The position numbers were made by a program, and so were the translations under genes. A stretch of DNA of 64,000 nt. Source: Cricetomys ansorgei. Its lineage: Eukaryota > Chordata > Mammalia > Rodentia > Nesomyidae. The DNA lies in the NCBI GenBank assembly GCA_026225945.1, contig JAMJFZ010000320.1, positions 11,080,001-11,144,000 of the forward strand, in the 5' to 3' direction. Shown one piece after another: positions 44,815-56,424 of the stretch. The stretch's first letter is position 1. Every line of letters starts with the position of its first letter. The notes under the pieces were generated by a model. The model worked only from the letters and a program-made list of their open reading frames with translations, made no database searches and was not told where the DNA came from.

Positions 44815-45016
44815 GTAATTCACTTCCAAAGAATAGCTTGGTGACATTAGAAATTTTTATCTGAGAGAGGAGATTGTTTACAGGTTTCAATAATTATCTG
44901 AAAATATTGGAAAATACATTTGATTACTATTGTTGTATGTGATACCAAGCACTTAAGTTCAAGTTTCTCATTCTGTCTGGCACACAGGTAAAATCCTATA
45001 AAAATGATTTTATTTT

Positions 45017-45159
45017 AGGGTCTAGAGAGATGGCTTAGCTGTTAAGAGCACTTGCTGATCTTCCTGAGGACACTAGTTCAGTTTCTAGCACCCATATCAG
45101 GGAACACTAACTCCAGCTAGAGGGGATCTTATACCCTCTTCTGGGCTCTGCAGCACGCA

Positions 45160-45202
<43 letters not shown>

Positions 45203-45225
45203 ACACACACACATACACACACACG
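45017..45225 (+). mobile_element. B2 SINE with expanded (CA)n tail
   Basis: 'agggtctagagagatggctt' head, 'accctcttctgggctctgca' body, then (CA)n 45154-45224. Confidence 0.85.
45154..45224 (+). repeat. (CA)n microsatellite
   Basis: About 70 bp of CA with a few CG and TA interruptions. Confidence 0.95.
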
Positions 45226-45350
45226 CTGGATTTCTTGGAACTAGAGCTCCAGCTGTCTAATCTGCCCATTGTAGGTGCTGGGATCTGAACTCTTGTCTTC
45301 ATAGTTGAGCAACAAATACTCTTAATCATTGAACCATCACTCCTTTCCCT
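45226..45350 (-). mobile_element. B2/B3 SINE, antisense, tail to tail with the previous B2
   Basis: 'ggatttcttggaactagag', 'gctgggatctgaactcttgt', 'ttgaaccatcactcc'. Confidence 0.75.
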
Positions 45351-45680
45351 CCCTGCCTTGTAAACTCTTATGAAAACATTCACTGTTATGTACTTGTTTT
45401 TAATTTAAAAATACTAATAAAATGCTGAGTTGAATTATCCTAAACAATATGTTAAAAAGCAGAGATGAAATTAAAAATGAAAATGGAAAAGGTCTTCCAC
45501 AGGTATCCCCTAATAGATGCTTCATTATAAAAACTGTTGATTGAAAGCCATGTGGACAAATGAGGCACATGGTAGGCAAGCACTTGGCCAGCCCTATATA
45601 CTTCAAAAACTTTTTAAAAATGCTTTTTAGAAAGAGAGATCATAGAGAGCCTTAATTAGTTTGAGGTTCATTTATTCTTC

Positions 45681-46060
45681 TGTTAAAATAACGTTATGGC
45701 GCTTAATGGAGAGTCCAGCGTTGAATTTTCCAATGCTTTTTATTAATCACAAACCATGTCAAATCTCAGGGAATTCTATACCCGGGCAGCTAGGCAGAGA
45801 GCTCACTCCAAGGCTTCTTCACCCATCCTCTCCTCTTGGTTCTTCCTTCTTCCTCGTTCAGCTCCTACTCACTCCCTCTCCCTCCTTACTCCACCCCTCA
45901 ATCCCCAGGTGTTTTTCTTCCTGTTTTCACACAGACCCTCAATCAACAAATAACAGGAACCTCCTGTGGGGGGGTGGAAGCTGGGGATGGCACAGAGGTG
46001 CAATCAAGTAAGAGACTTATCTTAACTAAGATATTATCCACAACTAAACATACCACAACA
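45681..46060 (-). mobile_element. solo LTR with 6-bp TSD in BLTP3B intron 1
   Basis: 380 bp bounded by TG...CA with TGTT/AACA ends, flanked by TTCTTC at 45675-45680 and 46061-46066. Read on the minus strand it has AATAAA about 64 bp before the 3' end, as expected for U3-R-U5. A 6-bp duplication fits class II (ERVK) integration. No internal ERV sequence remains. Confidence 0.8.
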
Positions 46061-46066
46061 TTCTTC

Positions 46067-46717
46067 TTTGTGATTTCTAGCACTTTCAAAGTACTACATT
46101 TCAGTTATCCGAATTCCTGTAGCTAAACCTATAGAAAAGATGAGAGGTGCTTCTAGAGTTGACTCAGTTTTAAATAACTGATTTTTTAAAAAGTTGGCCA
46201 GAGAATACCCAAATCAGCTCCTAAATGGAATTGTATAGTTTCCTTCCTCAGAAACTTTCAAAAAATTATTTCTGAAATAGTTAGGGCTGGTTTCTAATGC
46301 CGGGAGTAGCCAGGTGATCCTAAGAAGAGTATTATGATGTTTGGCTGTTGCTTTTAGGATGATGACTGACATCTGCCGCCAGATGAGCTGCTGCTCTTAG
46401 AGGACCCTCTCAATTCCCTTTCCTTCTTGTAGCTTGGTTAACGGCATAGTGTTGTCTCTCCTCCGTGATGGTCTACAGTGAACAAAATGTGGTAGGGGAT
46501 GGGTCTTGCATAGTGCCTGGAAAACAGTGCTTTGAGAGCTATGGCTATGAGAGATCAAAACAACAGTGAAAGGCAGTGACATTAATTAAAATAAACCCCA
46601 TCACTGTGGTCTTCTGGTTTTTAGTTGCTATTACATTTTCAATACTCTGTATTTGCTAGGATGACTCTAGGGTAATTAAGTGACACTAAAATAAGTGTAA
46701 CTTATGTTCTCTTTCAG
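46067..46717. other. end of BLTP3B intron 1, nothing recognised
   Basis: 650 bp between the LTR and exon 2 with no named repeat; the last 20 bp form the exon 2 polypyrimidine/acceptor. Confidence 0.5.
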
Positions 46718-46880
46718 ATTTACCAAAAACTTATCTCCTGACAAAATAAATCTAAGTACCCTAAAAGGAGAAGGTGAACTGAAGAACCTGGAACTGGATG
46801 AAGAGGTGCTCCAGAATATGCTGGATTTGCCCACGTGGCTTGCTATCAACAAAGTGTTTTGTAATAAAGCATCCATCAGG
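46718..46880 (+). CDS. BLTP3B: BLTP3B coding exon 2 (codons 15-69)
   Basis: 163 nt after a CTTTCAG acceptor. Encodes FTKNLSPDKINLSTLKGEG and on to the 'ELKNLELDEEVLQ' motif, the G-x-L-x-N-L-x-L signature of chorein-N domains. Donor AGG|GTAAGA, phase 0. Confidence 0.96.
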
Positions 46881-47180
46881 GTAAGACCTTGATGTCTGTG
46901 GAGACTTTAGTTTCATCTCTGTTCTTTAAAACTCCAGGTCATTCTATAAAGAAGCATTTTATTCCTATAATTTACACAGAAAATAGCTGCATACATGACA
47001 TGTTCATTGCTTATGAGTGGAAGTGAGATACTATAGTATATTTTGTTTAAAACAATTTTATCAGTAATTTAGTACAATTATTTGCCATAAATTAATTGCT
47101 TTACTTTGTCATATGTTCAATGATAGTTTTTTCCCCTCTTAGAACTTGTTGTCAAATGAAATGGTTTAAATTTGTAATTC

Positions 47181-47370
47181 TTGGGGCTGGAGATATGGCT
47201 CAGCAGTTAAGAGCACTGGCTGCTCTTCCAAAGGACCTGAGTTCGGTTCCCAGCACCCATATGGCAGCTCACAACTGTTTGTAATTCCAGTTCCAGGATA
47301 TCTGACACCCTCACACAGACATACATGCAGGCAAAACACCACTGCACATAAAATAAATAAAAAATAAGTT
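47181..47370 (+). mobile_element. B2 SINE, little diverged
   Basis: 'ggggctggagatatggctca', 'gagttcggttcccagcaccc', 'gcaggcaaaacaccactgc', A-rich tail. Confidence 0.92.
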
Positions 47371-47371
47371 T

Positions 47372-48050
47372 GTAGCACCTTATTTTAAAGCTGTACATAA
47401 GATATACATTTATCACTATAGACATTAGGCTACTTTAGAGTCGTATCCCTTTTCGTGTGTTTCTTTGTAATTCTGAGAAATTTAAGGATTTCTACTTATT
47501 ATTGTTACTATTATTCTTATTATTCTAATAATTTTTGTTTCTAATCTTATGTTAGTTCATGTATTTAACTTCTTGCTTTTAAAGACCAGGCTTAGATTGG
47601 GAGGTTTCTTGGGAGAGACAGAGGATATTACTTTTTTTATGTTTTTTTTTTTTTGTTTTTTTTTTTTATAAAAATAAAGCTTGAGTTTCCTTTGGAAAAG
47701 GATTCTGTATTCTTTGGTATTTATCATTAATTTGGGTCTATGACCCAAATAGCAACAAAGACTTGACTAGATGTATTTGAACATTGTCTCTTTGATGTTG
47801 CTGGCATTTTCTATCAACGATTTTATTTTGGATTTATTTTGAATAGCTGCAAAAATACTGGTCAGAATTCTAGAGTTAAACAAATTAGTAAATGGAACAG
47901 TGATTATGCTTTTCTGAGAATTCTTAAATATGAAATTAAAATGTATTTTAAGGACGGTAAAAACTTGTAACTAACAGAACTTGAAATTTTGTAGTCAACT
48001 ATTTTCTTTTCTTTTTTCTTCATTTCTTTTTCTTTTCTTTTTTCTTTTTA
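47372..48050. other. BLTP3B intron 2, T-rich
   Basis: Contains T-rich tract 47631-47668; otherwise nothing recognised. Confidence 0.5.
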
Positions 48051-48054
48051 ATTT

Positions 48055-48202
48055 TTCAAGATAGGATTTCTCTGTGTAGCTCTCGCTGTCCTGGAATTTG
48101 CTTTGTAGACCAGGCTGCCCTCAAACTCACAGAGATTCACCTGCCTCTGCCTCTGCCTCTGGAATGTTGGGATTGAAGGCCTGCACCACCACCACCTAGC
48201 TC
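48055..48202 (-). mobile_element. B1 SINE, antisense
   Basis: 'ataggatttctctgtgtagc', 'tttgtagaccaggctgccc'; three copies of 'tgcctc' reflect a small slip. Confidence 0.88.
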
Positions 48203-48384
48203 AAACTGTTTTCTTATATAACTTAGATACCCTTATTTCACCATTATGAATAATTTGCTCAGTTTATTATTTTGTAATCTGAGAGAGATGTATAATGTAA
48301 TTTGCTGTCTACCTCATATACAAAGATGTATGATTACTGTTTCATATTAATTTTTAATAATTCATTAACAAATTTTATTTGTAG

Positions 48385-48423
48385 ATTCCATGGACAAAAC
48401 TGAAAACACATCCCATCTGTTTG
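48385..48423 (+). CDS. BLTP3B: BLTP3B coding exon 3 (codons 70-82)
   Basis: A 39-nt exon, IPWTKLKTHPICL, phase 0 on both sides; the I-P-W-x-x-L is another chorein-N hallmark. Acceptor TTTGTAG, donor TTG|GTGAGT. Skipping would keep the frame but remove a domain strand. Confidence 0.93.
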
Positions 48424-48798
48424 GTGAGTACTGAAAATGTTTAAAATAATAAACATCTACATATGTGAATTAGCTGGCCTGTAAAGATTAATATTTTGTT
48501 TCTTGGGCTTTCTACTAGCTTTCGCTTTATTTTATTGGATTTAATTTTTCAGCCATTATATGAGAAGCTTGAACTTTAAATAAAGAGGAACTTTAAAGTT
48601 TTATTTCTAGAACATATCCCAGTTGGCATATTTATTACATTTTTTAATTCTTCACCGACATATTACAGAATTACTTCAGTAACTTTTAACCCTGACTTTC
48701 TTTATTTTTGCTCTTATTGGTTTAATAAATTTAGTAATATGTTTTGTAATGTACTTTACTTTTTAGAGAAAATTGAATAAAATATATCATTTAACCCT

Positions 48799-48935
48799 TT
48801 TTTTTGTTTTATTGTGTGTGTGTGTGTATGTGTGTTTGTGCATGCGTGCACTGTGGTGGCATGTGGGAGCAACTTGCAGGAGTTGGGTCTCTCCTTCCAG
48901 CATGTGTTCCAGCTAGGAAACCTAGGTCGTCCACC
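48799..48935 (-). mobile_element. B3 SINE fragment, antisense
   Basis: (TG)n start, 'gcaacttgcaggagttgggt', 'ctccttccagcatgtg'. Confidence 0.7.
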
Positions 48936-48939
48936 TTTC

Positions 48940-49690
48940 GCAGCATGCACCTTTATCTGAGCTACCTTCCCATCCTGGGTTCTTTACATTCACTCATTCC
49001 ATAATTTTGGGATGGTGTTCTGGACTGAATCCATGTACTTGAGTTTGAACTAATTTCTTCCCTAGCTTCATTCAATAAATATTCTTTATATAAACCCACC
49101 TGTTTTTGATTTGAAGAAATTTATATTTTAACAGAAGTTGACTGAACAAGTACATAATAAAACAGAATGATTTTAGATAGTGATAAATGCTGCATTTAAA
49201 ATGGAGAGTGAAAAAGTTCTGGACTTGAAGATACACTCACTGTTGAAGGCATTAGATCTGTCTTCAAGAAAAAAATTACCTGGGAAAGAATTTTTCTATT
49301 ATGGGAATGTTTCCCCTGCTCATTTCATAGTTTGCTTAGTTTTATGTCTCATATCTCAGGTCTCCAGATGATATGTCTGTTAGATGTAGTTCAGTCCCAT
49401 TCATTAATATATTTATCAGTAATGCAATGCATACAGGATTAGAGATTTTGCTTCCATTAAATCTACTGACTTCATCAGTTAATGGCTACTTCTACATTTT
49501 CCCTCCAAACTTGTAGAGTGTGTATGTAACCTGTAGCAGGTGATCAGTGCCTCAACATGGGACTCAGTGCTTTGTTTTCCCTTTTAGCATTTTTACAGTT
49601 GTTAGCTTTGGTCCTAAATAAGTGAAAGAGAAAATATACTTCTTACTTTCACAGTGCACGTAGATGTCTAATTATTCAATTTTTTTTTTA
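48940..49690. other. BLTP3B intron 3, nothing recognised
   Basis: AT-rich unique-looking sequence ending in the T9 tract before exon 4. Confidence 0.5.
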
Positions 49691-49691
49691 G

Positions 49692-49783
49692 TCTCTAGAT
49701 AAAGTAATAATGGAAATGAGTACATGTGAAGAGCCACGAGCTCCTAATGGTCCATCACCAATTGCGACTGCGTCAGGACAGAG
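49692..49783 (+). CDS. BLTP3B: BLTP3B coding exon 4 (codons 83-113)
   Basis: 92 nt after a long T tract and TTTAG. Encodes SLDKVIMEMSTCEEPRAPN and a Pro/Ser/Ala-rich low-complexity loop. Ends with AG of a serine codon at GTAAGC. Confidence 0.94.
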
Positions 49784-50497
49784 GTAAGCTGTGTTCTCTG
49801 CTCTGTGTGGCTGTTACAGGATGTTCTTTTCAATAGCAGGTTCTCTTCCGTGCAGTCAGAGGGCAGAAAGAATATAAAATCCCTTAACCTCAGATACCAT
49901 CTACTTAAGCCCCCTCTTGGTTAGACAGTCTCCACATTTAGTTTATTTTTAAACACAGATTATTTTTAGGTTTCATTCTTCTTGATTGTCATGTTGTTAA
50001 ATAGTAATGAGTAGCCAAGGGCAGTGCAGAAGAGCTTAGATATTCTATAAATCAAATACTCTCTTAATTTTTTATTACAGTAGTTATCTGTCGTTTCACT
50101 TTCCATGTGTCCAATTAGCTATGATTAGTGACAGTCTAAAAATACTAGATGAAAAATTCTGGAAATTAACAATTCATAAGTTTGAAAGTCTGTGCTATTA
50201 TGAGTGTCATGAAAGACTAAATTTAGCTGGAAATGCAAACCCGTCTTTTGTCCAGTATATTCATGCTGTACAGGCACAGTTACTCCTTCAGGAACAACCT
50301 GGGCTATCTGATCATTTGTCAGGTATCACAATGCTTTGTGTTCAAGTAACTTATAGTTACTTATAGTAACTTATACCACTTATAGTGGTGCTCACAAAAA
50401 TCATAATATGTAAGCTATTTGCTTCATTTAATCTCATCATATAGGCCTGTGTTTTCTTATATTACCACAAGCAGGGCATGTTTAGCATGATACGATA

Positions 50498-50695
50498 TTT
50501 TGAGCTGACAATGTAGCTTAGTTGATAAAGCATTTACTTAGCATATCTGAAGCCCTGGATTCATGCAGCACTGCATACAAACAAATGTGGTGTTATATGA
50601 CTGGAATCACAGCCCTCAGGAAGTAGAGGTCATCCTTGGCTACCTAAAAGAGTTTTAGGCCAGCCCACACTATTTGAGACTGTTTCAAAAATGAA
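50498..50695 (+). mobile_element. B4-type composite SINE
   Basis: 'aatgtagcttagttgataaa', 'aggtcatccttggctaccta'. Confidence 0.65.
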
Positions 50696-51063
50696 GATTA
50701 ACCTCTTGTGTCTAACTTATAAATGATACTCCCTTATGGGCATATGTGTATAGAAAAATAGTGCATACAGTTTGGTCATATTGATGATTTTAAGCACCCA
50801 CTGTGGTCTTGGAACAGTGATGTGTTTCTCACCTCATTCCCTAGGATCAGGGAGCTTTTGTCATTCCTGAAAGTTTAATGGTGTTTGGGTAAATTACAGG
50901 CCTTTGGGTATACTATAAAATTCATTAAGTATAAAATGTCACTTTCAAAAAATGTCACTTAAATTTGGATAGTTAAAAATCAGATGCTAATAAGGTAGTA
51001 GAATGTGAATGTTTCATAAAGCTTTATTGAAAAGTTGTAATAGATTTATAAGAATTACTTGTT

Positions 51064-51262
51064 TATGGAGCTGGAAAGATGGCTCAGCACTTAGGAGCAC
51101 TTGCTGCTCTTGCATAAGACCTGGGCTTTGATCACCAGCAGCCATATGGCTGCTCACAACCTTCTGAAACTCCTATTTTAGCAGTGTTCAACATCCTCTT
51201 CTGGCCTCTGTATACTTATATACATGCAGGCAAAATACTCATATATATAAAATAAAAACCTT
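51064..51262 (+). mobile_element. B2 SINE
   Basis: 'agctggaaagatggctcagc', 'atatggctgctcacaacctt', 'gcaggcaaaatactcat'. Confidence 0.88.
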
Positions 51263-51279
51263 AAAGACTTTTTTGTTTA

Positions 51280-51312
51280 AGAGCTGGTGAGATGGCTCAG
51301 TGGGTGAGGGCT
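51280..51312 (+). mobile_element. B2 SINE head fragment
   Basis: Only the first 30 bp or so: 'gagctggtgagatggctcag'. The rest is missing. Confidence 0.6.
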
Positions 51313-51785
51313 ACAGGGCACACACTGGAAGGGGACACAACTCAGACTGACCTATAGCTTCACCTGTTTTGTATAATATCAACCCATTCTGTGCTAGATG
51401 ACTCAAAACCGTGCTTACTAGCTGGAGAACTTAGATTTGGACCACAAGTAACAGTGACAGGGAAAATGGCTTCCATGTTAACGTTATAATTTCTCCTCTA
51501 TCTAGAAACTTGAGATTTTATAGTGTGGACTAAAATCTCACCCTTGATGGGACAGTTGGTATTTCGATGAGGAGAGGCAGAAACACTACTGAAAGATGGA
51601 AAGAAAAGTAGGAACATGTAAATTAAGACCAGTTTCTCTTCTTTTGCATTTTTTACTTTGGAAAAATGTGAGTTAGATCTTAAGGCATTTTATATGTGGA
51701 CTTGTGTGAGACTATTAGCTAATAATTTTTAATGACTTTATTTTTCCTTTAGTGCATTGTATTTTATTTTGCTTTGTTTTCCCAG

Positions 51786-51975
51786 TGAATACGGCTTTGC
51801 TGAAAAAGTTGTTGAGGGAATTACCGTTTCTGTCAATTCTATTGTCATCAGAATTGGAGCAAAAGCTTTCAATGCCTCCTTTGAACTTTCTCAGCTCCGC
51901 ATCTATAGTGTCAATGCAAACTGGGAACATGCAGACTTGAGATTTACCCGTATTCAAGATCCACAGAGAGGAGAG
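51786..51975 (+). CDS. BLTP3B: BLTP3B coding exon 5 (codons 113-176)
   Basis: 190 nt. Encodes SEYGFAEKVVEGITVSVNSI onward, alternating hydrophobic beta strands typical of the lipid-groove repeats, ending DLRFTRIQDPQRGE. Acceptor CCCAG, donor GAG|GTAAAA. Confidence 0.95.
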
Positions 51976-52050
51976 GTAAAAGGCCTTTTCTTATTAAAAA
52001 GCACTTTAGTCAGTGATAACTAAACAGAGACATTTAAAATAATTACATCT

Positions 52051-52215
52051 GGGGGCCCGGTGAGATGGCTCAATGGATAAGGGCACTTGCTGTGAAGCCT
52101 GGTGATCTGAATTCCATTCCTAGAATCCACATGGTGAAGGAGAGGACTGACTCCTGCTGAATCACCCGTGTGCCCACTCACAGGTACACATAGGCACACA
52201 TGCACACAAAATCAA
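52051..52215 (+). mobile_element. B3 SINE
   Basis: 'ccggtgagatggctcaatgg', 'gaggactgactcctgctg', CA-rich tail. Confidence 0.85.
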
Positions 52216-52233
52216 TTTCAAAAAATCAGTAAA

Positions 52234-52396
52234 ACAACTGGAGAGATGGCTCAGCCATTAAGAATAATACATGATGCTATTGCACGAGACCTGGGTTTGA
52301 TTCCCAGGACCTACATTTGGAGACTCACAGCCATATGTAACTCCAGTTCCAGGGCGATCCACATGCATACACAACACGCACACATAATAAAATAAG
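52234..52396 (+). mobile_element. B2 SINE
   Basis: 'actggagagatggctcagcc', 'ctgggtttgattcccaggac', 'gtaactccagttccagggc'. Confidence 0.88.
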
Positions 52397-52581
52397 ATAA
52401 TTATATCTGTGGTTGCTCAGAATCACTTCCTAGTAGATTTTTTTTTTCTTCTGGACTTTACAAGTACACTTTTCTATTAACCTGAATTATTTGATTATAA
52501 AATGTTGGTATTTTAATGTTTTACTATATAAATCTTTCACCTTACGGAAGTAATGGGTCCTACTTTTTAATTAAAAAAAAA

Positions 52582-52885
52582 TTTTGTGTGTGTGTACATG
52601 TGTGTTTTCCTTGTGTTTGCATGTGTCTGATCATGTCTGTGTGTGTGTGTGTGTGTGTGTGTCTGCTCATGTGTGTATCTGCATGTCTGTGCGTCTGTGT
52701 GGACACAGTGTGCATGTATGCCAGTGTGCCTTTGCACACATGTGTATGCATGTGTATGTGTGTGCTTGTGTGCGTGCACCATGGCATGTATGTGGAGGTC
52801 AAGAACAACTTTGTGGAGTCAGTTCTCTCCTTCCATGTTTATGCGGGTTCCAGGGATCAAGCTCAGATCAGCATTTCACAGTAAG
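52582..52885 (-). mobile_element. B3 SINE, antisense, with large (TG)n expansion
   Basis: TG-rich 52582-52790 (pure (TG)n 52637-52662), then 'ggtcaagaacaactttgtgg' and 'gttccagggatcaagctcag'. Confidence 0.75.
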
Positions 52886-53162
52886 TGCCTTGAGCTCCTT
52901 TTAAATTTTATTCACTCTGTTTTAGTCTAGTACTGTTTCCTAAATGAAAGTACCAAGATTCTTACAGATGAGTCTAATTCTGAATGTATATTGTTGAATT
53001 TGATGAAGCATTTTAAATGCTACTTTTAAATTAGCATGGTGGGTATTTTTAGAATGTCACAAAAATTAGTTAGGATGGTGCACTTTTTATTTGCTGTTGT
53101 AATTGTATACTTTTCTCATTTTGCATGAGTATATATGCAGCTAATTTCTGTTTGCCCCTTAG

Positions 53163-53303
53163 ATTTTGACGTTTAAAGAAATAAACTGGCAGATGATTCG
53201 AATTGAAGCAGATGCTACCCAAAGTTCACATCTTGAAATTATGTGTGCTCCTGTTCGATTAATAACTAATCAGTCAAAAATCAGAGTCACCCTTAAAAGA
53301 CGA
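53163..53303 (+). CDS. BLTP3B: BLTP3B coding exon 6 (codons 177-223)
   Basis: 141 nt, phase 0 both sides. Encodes ILTFKEINWQMIRIEADAT and on to SKIRVTLKRR; beta-strand-rich rod sequence. Acceptor CCTTAG, donor CGA|GTAAGT. Confidence 0.95.
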
Positions 53304-53615
53304 GTAAGTAAGATCATCTTTTTGATTCCTGTGTTGTTAAAATCGGCAGGAGTTGGAAGTGGTGTTTTTTAGGTGAAATACTGCACTTCGAGTGGTGTAT
53401 TCAGACAGTGTTGGCAGACAAGGGGAGCTGTGGTGCCACCCACCAGTGGCGTTTGTGGCAAGCTCGTGTAGTTGTAGTTTCATTCATCTGATAGTTGAGC
53501 ATCTAAGTTCTCTCAAAGGTTGTAGTTCTTGATAAATTGAATAGTTTTTTTGTTTTTTGTTTTTTTTAGAATAGATACTTGTTGAGTATTTACTGACCTA
53601 TAGTTTCCTTTCACA

Positions 53616-53702
53616 GGCTAGAAGTGTAACTTGGTGGTAGAGTGCTGACTTAGTGTGAATAAGGCCCTGAGTTCAGTCTTCAAGTGCACCTAGGAAAAAA
53701 AA
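53616..53702 (+). mobile_element. ID SINE
   Basis: 'gtaacttggtggtagagtgc', 'aaggccctgagttcagtctt', A tail. Confidence 0.75.
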
Positions 53703-53818
53703 TATTGAAGAAGTTGAGGAGGAAGAAAAAATTTCTCTTTCTGGATTTTGTTCAGCAGTAGTTTTTATTATTGGTGGCCAAAATTTTAACTTTCAATAAA
53801 TTCTTAAGATTTTACTGA

Positions 53819-53912
53819 AGGGGCAGGCGTGGTGGCGCACAACTTTAACCCAGCTCTTGGAAGGCAGAGCTCTAGTTCCAGTTCCGTAGAGAGACCCTGC
53901 ATGAAACAAACA
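53819..53912 (+). mobile_element. B1 SINE, internally deleted
   Basis: 'gggcaggcgtggtggcgcac', then a jump to 'gagagaccctgcatgaaac'; about 45 bp of the core are gone. Confidence 0.75.
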
Positions 53913-54384
53913 AATGTTATTGCTAGTAACAGACAAATGAAGAAACTAGCATTAAGAGTATTAGAGCTTGAGAGTCCACTGGGGTTGGTGATGCAACTTA
54001 ACGAGCAGACAATACTAGCAGACAATACTTTTAAAAACAAGCCTAATTAAAGACTTCACAGCATGCCGGGTGCTTTGTGTCCCTGGCACATTATTAATGT
54101 AAATAATACTGGTAAGTTACATTGAAGGAGTTTTCTCTGAGCTTAACATAGGTATCCTGAAATGTGAAATGTGGATGAAATGGCCTTTTGGTATTTGATG
54201 AGTTGTAGTTCCTCTTTCTCAGGTAGGATGAGTTTAGTTAATAGAAGTGATTATGATCTGACTACACATAGAAATTACATGTCATATAATTTATACTTCA
54301 GAAACTCGGTCTTTTTTAGCACTATCATCTCTAGCTTTGGGAAACATTCTATCTTATAGAAATCAATAACTGTTTGTTACATTT

Positions 54385-54551
54385 TCACTATTATGTACCT
54401 TGTGGGAAGGGGTACATGCCATGCTGTGGTTGGAGGTCAGAGGGTGATTTGGGGATGTGGGATCTCCTTCCACAATGTGGGTCCTGAGGACTGAACTCAG
54501 GTCATCAGGCTTGGTGGCAAGCCACTTTGCCTGCTGAGCCATCTGAACAGT
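54385..54551 (-). mobile_element. B3 SINE, antisense
   Basis: 'ggactgaactcaggtcatca', 'tttgcctgctgagccatctg'. Confidence 0.85.
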
Positions 54552-54673
54552 TAAGTACTTATTAAATGTATCCATATCCATATTAAATCTTACTAAAACA
54601 CTGTATGTTTTTTAAAAAATGTGTGTTATAAGTTTTATCCTTGGATTAATTTTCTAAATCATTTTTATTACAG

Positions 54674-54844
54674 TTAAAAGACTGCAATGTCATTGCAACA
54701 AAGTTAGTTCTAATATTGGATGATTTGTTATGGGTTTTAACGGATTCCCAGTTGAAGGCTATGGTGCAATATGCAAAGTCTCTTAGTGAAGCAATAGAAA
54801 AATCGACAGAACAAAGGAAGAGTCTGGCTCCTGAACCTACACAG
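54674..54844 (+). CDS. BLTP3B: BLTP3B coding exon 7 (codons 224-280)
   Basis: 171 nt, phase 0 both sides. Encodes LKDCNVIATKLVLILDDLLW, then a helix VLTDSQLKAMVQYAKSLSEA and a charged tail ending PEPTQ. Acceptor TTACAG, donor CAG|GTATGC. Confidence 0.95.
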
Positions 54845-55064
54845 GTATGCTACAAATTCACAGAAAAAAAGACTATGTGTAACTAGTTTAAACAATTAGA
54901 TTGGTGAGTTGGTATTTCCTTTATATGATTTTGTAACACTAAAACCAAGTATCTATCTAAATCTGTTACAATATAATGTTATGTGTGACATTATTGTGTG
55001 TCCAGTGTTTATTTTGTTTGGAGCTGTTTGTACAGGGCATAGAATTATTGGTAATGTAGAAGTA

Positions 55065-55360
55065 TTTGGTGGTATAATGCTTGTATGTACATGCGCATGC
55101 AAGCATGGAGGACATAGGAGTTATGTTGAGTCTCACAGGTATGTCTCATCACAATGCATCCTGTGTCCTTGAGACAGTCTCTCACTGAGAGTGCTGCTAG
55201 CCTGGCAGCCAGCCCCAGTAACCCTGTCTCCACCTCACACAGCGCTGGGGTTATAGTTGGCAGTGCCCCACTCTTCACATGAATGCCGGGGACATGAACT
55301 CAAGTCTTCAGACTTGTGCAGTAAGTGCTGTTCTGCACTTAACCGTCTCTTAGACCAGTA
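55065..55360 (-). mobile_element. B4A-like SINE, antisense
   Basis: 'cttgagacagtctctcactg', 'cacagcgctggggttatag', 'gaactcaagtcttcagactt'. Confidence 0.7.
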
Positions 55361-55361
55361 A

Positions 55362-56135
55362 TGCTTTTCAGGAAGTTAAAAAAAATAAAGTTTAAAACTT
55401 TTTTGAGGTAAAGGGAAATAGAAATAAAACCCAGGAATTATAAGAGAAGGCATTGAAGGCTGATAGCGTAGGTGGCTAGGACTGTTGGGAGCCACTAAAG
55501 TTGAAGACAGAACTTCTGTTAGAGTTTTCTGATGGCCAGTGGTGGGCTTGGGGTAGGAAATCAGAAGCATCAATTTATCTGAAGGAAAAAAATTTGTTTT
55601 TAAGTCTTAGTATTAAATTCTGATTGCTAATACATGAACATCTTTGTAGAAGGGACATGGAAAATTCCATTGGGTAGTATTTCTGATTATTTTGTTAAAA
55701 GTAGGAATAAATTACATGTCTTGTCATAAAATTTTAGGAGATAGTATGAAATCATACTTCTGTGAAGTTTTTTTTTTAATGCAGTAATACTTTCAGCAGT
55801 GTAACTTATTGGTGATGGAGCTTGGTACGTGGAAGTGGCATATATTGTGCTGTTTCCATCCTTCAGTGCTGTTTAGATTGGTGTTGTTTACCACCTACCT
55901 ACTTACAAGGGTACATAGCTACCTGTTTTAATGGAAAAAACAAGTATCTCCTGATCCTGCCTTCAAGACAGAGAGTGAAATATAAACACTACAGTTCTGC
56001 ATAAGTACTAGAAGGAAGAAGTAAAAGAGAAGGAGGCATAAGAGTGACAGGAGCACAGAAATTTTAACTGACCTCTTGTAGCATTTGGAGAGGTTTTATA
56101 AGAACATAATGAGATTATGTCTTAGAAAATGAGGA
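55362..56135. other. BLTP3B intron 7, nothing recognised
   Basis: No named repeat or gene in this AT-rich stretch. Confidence 0.5.
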
Positions 56136-56138
56136 ACC

Positions 56139-56420
56139 AAGCTAGGGAAATGGCTCAGTGGGAAAAGCACTTGCTGAACAAGCATTAGGATCCCAGGCAC
56201 CCACATAAGGCCAGATGTAATGTAAGCATCTCTAACCCCAGTGCTCCTGTGGCAAGATGGGAAGTGGAGACAGGAATGTGCCTATGACAAGATGGAGGTG
56301 AAAGCTAGAGAATCTCAGGAAGCTTGTGGGCCAGCTAGCCTAGCTACAAAAAAGGGATCTTGTTTCAAATTAGGTGGAAGGTAAGGTTGTCCTCTGACCT
56401 CCACATACACATTGGCACAC
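56139..56420 (+). mobile_element. B4A-like SINE
   Basis: 'agggaaatggctcagtggga', 'ggccagctagcctagctac', 'ggttgtcctctgacctccac'. Confidence 0.78.
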
Positions 56421-56424
56421 AGAG

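Noticed and set aside
52516..52904. Overlapping Cys/Val- and Thr/His-rich ORFs
   Set aside because: Translations of a (TG)n-expanded SINE; repeats keep frames open by chance.
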